Assembly (NCBI RefSeq): GCF_042659465.1
Contig: NZ_JBHSSW010000013.1
Coordinates: 11,902 to 75,901 of the forward strand
Source: Ponticaulis profundi
GTDB taxonomy: Bacteria; Pseudomonadota; Alphaproteobacteria; Caulobacterales; Hyphomonadaceae
Direction of reading: 5' to 3'
Length of the DNA stretch: 64,000 bases
Shown here: piece by piece, positions 62,471-64,000 of the stretch
How positions within the stretch are numbered: position 1 is the first letter of the stretch
How the letters are laid out: every line of letters begins with the position of its first letter
Notes under the pieces: model-generated
The model's input: the letters and a program-made list of their open reading frames with translations, nothing else
What the model was told of the DNA's origin: nothing
Databases searched by the model: none
Program-made: the position numbers and the translations under genes

Positions 62471-63063
62471 CGGCCGCCGACTTGAAAGCAGAACCACAGC
62501 TCCTGCTTATGAGGCATGCCGAATGCGAAAAGAATCAGTTGGATCTGATGGGAGGAACCTCGCGAGGCAAATTAACTAATCGGGGATTGAGACAACTAGA
62601 ATTACTTTTGGAAAAATCAGAAGTAATAGCTCAAGTTAAGGCGATATTCTGCTCTGATCGAATTCAGTGCATCGAAACATCAAAATTCGTGTCGGAAAAG
62701 TTAGATATAAATTTTGAGGTGGACCGATTATTAGAACCACTTGATTTGGGGGTACTATCCGGCCTTTCGATTGAGGAAGCCAAGCGATCATATCCCGAAG
62801 CGCACCAGTTTATGGAAAAATGGCGTGATAATAAGGCTGACATTTCAGATTTAATGATACCGGGGATGACAGACCCGTCGGTGTTTTATCGACAAGGAGT
62901 CCATTTTCTTGAGAAACGAGCTTCTGAAACAGGGCCGTATCTAGTGGTGGCGACGCGATCGGTGCTAATTTTACTGAGAAACGTCTGGCTCAAGAATGAG
63001 CCGGGTCAAGGCTACAAAAATTTTGATTTTCAAAACTGCCAGATACTGGAATTATTCAACTGA
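62467..63063 (+). CDS. Histidine phosphatase superfamily protein, second His missing
   Basis: A 198-residue protein with LLLMRHAECEKN (Arg16, His17) at the start and LLEPLDLGVLSGLS (Glu90) in the middle, both typical of phosphoglycerate mutase-like phosphatases. Where the family has the second catalytic histidine (usually V-x-H-G/S), it reads LVVATRSVLILL, with Thr163. So the fold is kept, but ordinary catalysis seems doubtful. Starts inside the previous gene by ATGA. Confidence 0.8.
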   Translation: MTAADLKAEPQLLLMRHAECEKNQLDLMGGTSRGKLTNRGLRQLELLLEKSEVIAQVKAIFCSDRIQCIETSKFVSEKLDINFEVDRLLEPLDLGVLSGLSIEEAKRSYPEAHQFMEKWRDNKADISDLMIPGMTDPSVFYRQGVHFLEKRASETGPYLVVATRSVLILLRNVWLKNEPGQGYKNFDFQNCQILELFN

Positions 63064-63064
63064 G

Positions 63065-63610
63065 ATGAACGAAAATGAACTCTTGCGTACTCCCGTATTC
63101 AACGTTGTGGAGCGTTTTTTTAAAGGTCAACAATTTTGCCTCTTGAAAAACCGTGATTGGGTGAATGTTTTCGCTTTCTCTGGTCCTAACCTCTGGTTGG
63201 TAGAACAGAAGAGATTTGGTGGAGAATACCTTACCGTCGAACCTGCCGGCGGACTGGTGGAAAACGAGCAATCCAACAAAGATGCGGCGAAAGAAGAACT
63301 GCAGGAAGAGCTGGGCTTGGTTGCGGCTGAAATGGTTCATGCGGGATCTTTCATGCCAAATCCCGGCTTAATGAATAACAATTGTCACTGCTATATCGCC
63401 ATCGATTGCGAACCAATCGTCAATCACTCTCCTGAAGAAGGAGTAAAACCAGTGTCTTTGTCGTCGTCTGAGTTGAAAAGCTGGCTGTTCGATACCCCTC
63501 CCGTTCATGGACTTGTGATCGCTTCTGCACTTTTGGTTGCTCGCAAGGCTTCTCTTTTGCGTCGGCATCACCCTGACTGGTCAGAAGCGTTTCGCGCCCT
63601 TGTTGACTAA
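63065..63610 (+). CDS. Nudix-fold protein with an altered Nudix box
   Basis: A 181-residue protein. The box (62-85) reads GGLVENEQSNKDAAKEELQE then ELGL: the glutamate at box position 8 is Gln69 and the arginine at position 16 is Glu77, while the metal-binding glutamates of EELQEELG remain. It resembles ADP-ribose pyrophosphatases in outline (LWLVEQKRFGGEYLTVEPAG). Starts 1 base after the phosphatase stop. Last gene of the operon. Confidence 0.8.
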   Translation: MNENELLRTPVFNVVERFFKGQQFCLLKNRDWVNVFAFSGPNLWLVEQKRFGGEYLTVEPAGGLVENEQSNKDAAKEELQEELGLVAAEMVHAGSFMPNPGLMNNNCHCYIAIDCEPIVNHSPEEGVKPVSLSSSELKSWLFDTPPVHGLVIASALLVARKASLLRRHHPDWSEAFRALVD

Positions 63611-63727
63611 ACTTACTCAGCTGGCGCCATTCCCTGACGCGTAGGATGCACTGAGGGACGAAGTGCATGCGGCCATCATGAACACCATACGGTCGCCACA
63701 TACTGAGGCCTGCGTGATGCCCTGATT

Positions 63728-63820
63728 TGTCATCCCGGGCGAAGACCCGGGATCCAGAAAAACACATGCGATTAATCGGGCTGGATCCCGGATACGCCCT
63801 AAAGGCGTTCCGGGATGACA
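63728..63820. repeat. 93-bp palindromic intergenic repeat
   Basis: Ends are TGTCATCCCGG and CCGGGATGACA. Inside are GGGATCCAG / CTGGATCCC and CCCGGG-CGAAGA-CCCGGG, so it folds into nested hairpins. Sequences of this TCATCCCGG...GGATGA type are spread through many alphaproteobacterial genomes as short non-autonomous repeats. No target duplication is clear. Confidence 0.75.
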
Positions 63821-63854
63821 GAGGAGCGCTCATTCAACGCCGGTTCCAGTGCCC

Positions 63855-63910
63855 GTAGGGTGGGCCTTGGCCCACCATTGCCGATATTGGTGGGCCAAGG
63901 CCCACCCTAC
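63855..63910. repeat. 56-bp perfect hairpin repeat
   Basis: Arms of 22 perfect pairs (63855-63876 and 63889-63910) around a 12-base loop; arm sequence GTAGGGTGGGCCTTGGCCCA then CC. Each arm contains its own smaller palindrome (GGGCCTTGGCCC). GTAGGGTGGG-type repeats are widespread in Proteobacteria. It may also stop transcription from both sides. Confidence 0.8.
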
Positions 63911-63964
63911 ATTCTCCCCCAAAACTAATCCCACACCACCACGCATGCGCCTATACTCACCCGC

Positions 63965-64000
63965 ATGACCCACGCGCCAACCTCTGACATGCCTCACACC
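63965..64000 (+). CDS. Possible start of a gene, partial
   Basis: An ATG opens a frame MTHAPTSDMPHT that runs off the right edge. No clear ribosome binding site. Too short to identify. Confidence 0.25.
   Translation, partial: MTHAPTSDMPHT

Noticed and set aside
63420..63833. 137-residue minus-strand open frame
   Set aside because: It runs through the palindromic repeat and antisense to the last Nudix gene.

Overview
The window reads as chromosomal DNA of an alphaproteobacterium, most likely of the Hyphomonadaceae/Caulobacterales type. This rests on a moderately GC-rich base composition, a TIGR02300 (FYDLN) gene divergent from aroA, the order aroA-(GST)-cmk-rpsA-ihfB, the order rnd-lptC-lptA-lptB-rpoN-hpf-ptsN, and the cluster pmbA-cysQ-DUF4170-MsbA-like ABC next to DUF374-waaA-lpxK-acyltransferase. 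No tRNA, rRNA, CRISPR array, transposase or integrase was seen. Nothing was searched; all family names are my recognition of motifs.

Layout. 0-5.3 kb: FYDLN protein, aroA, GST, cmk, rpsA, ihfB (housekeeping). 5.4-11.4 kb: signalling block with a Crp/Fnr regulator, a single-domain response regulator, and on the minus strand a membrane PAS histidine kinase, a paralogous kinase that has lost its ATP-binding boxes, and a response regulator. 11.5-17.2 kb: ptsN, hpf, rpoN, LPS transport (lptB, lptA, lptC) and rnd. 17.4-20 kb: two tandem paralogues that look like degenerate EAL-type proteins. 20-30.3 kb: creA, ABC exporter, DUF4170, cysQ, pmbA, phosphatase, and the lipid A/Kdo genes. 30.4-33.2 kb: small lipoprotein, TRIC-type channel, TrmO-like protein, rluB. 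33.3-41 kb: accessory metabolism with two P450s coupled to a DUF2855 protein, then hydrolases and hot-dog proteins. 41-44.9 kb: DUF1206, topoisomerase IB, mtgA, APH-like kinase. 45-47.2 kb: two tandem copies of an H-NOX plus isolated DHp gene pair. 47.2-53.2 kb: purD, cytochrome c, SnoaL-like, xseA, a non-coding stretch with two striking hairpins, and a globin-coupled chemoreceptor. 53.4-60.3 kb: Nudix, 29-aa peptide, Ca/Na antiporter, SDR, threonine aldolase-like, an AT-rich gap, TetR, uvrB. 60.2-63.6 kb: an AT-richer accessory block starting at a duplicated uvrB 3' end and carrying a tightly packed five-gene operon. 63.7-63.9 kb: two intergenic palindromic repeats.

Most unusual content. (1) The duplicated H-NOX/DHp-only modules, in which each gas-sensor gene is followed by a 133-aa coiled-coil plus dimerisation/phosphotransfer domain with no ATPase domain; the second copy has also lost its phospho-acceptor histidine. 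With the globin-coupled receptor, three heme-type gas sensors lie within 8 kb. (2) The five-gene operon at 60.7-63.6 kb: an intact Nudix hydrolase, a membrane-anchored protein of unknown function, and three enzyme homologues (NeuD-like acyltransferase, histidine phosphatase, second Nudix) that each appear to lack a catalytic residue. It lies just after the diverged duplicate of the last codons of uvrB. (3) The tandem degenerate EAL-like pair and the ATPase-less kinase paralogue. A theme of enzyme-derived, probably non-catalytic signalling proteins runs through the window.
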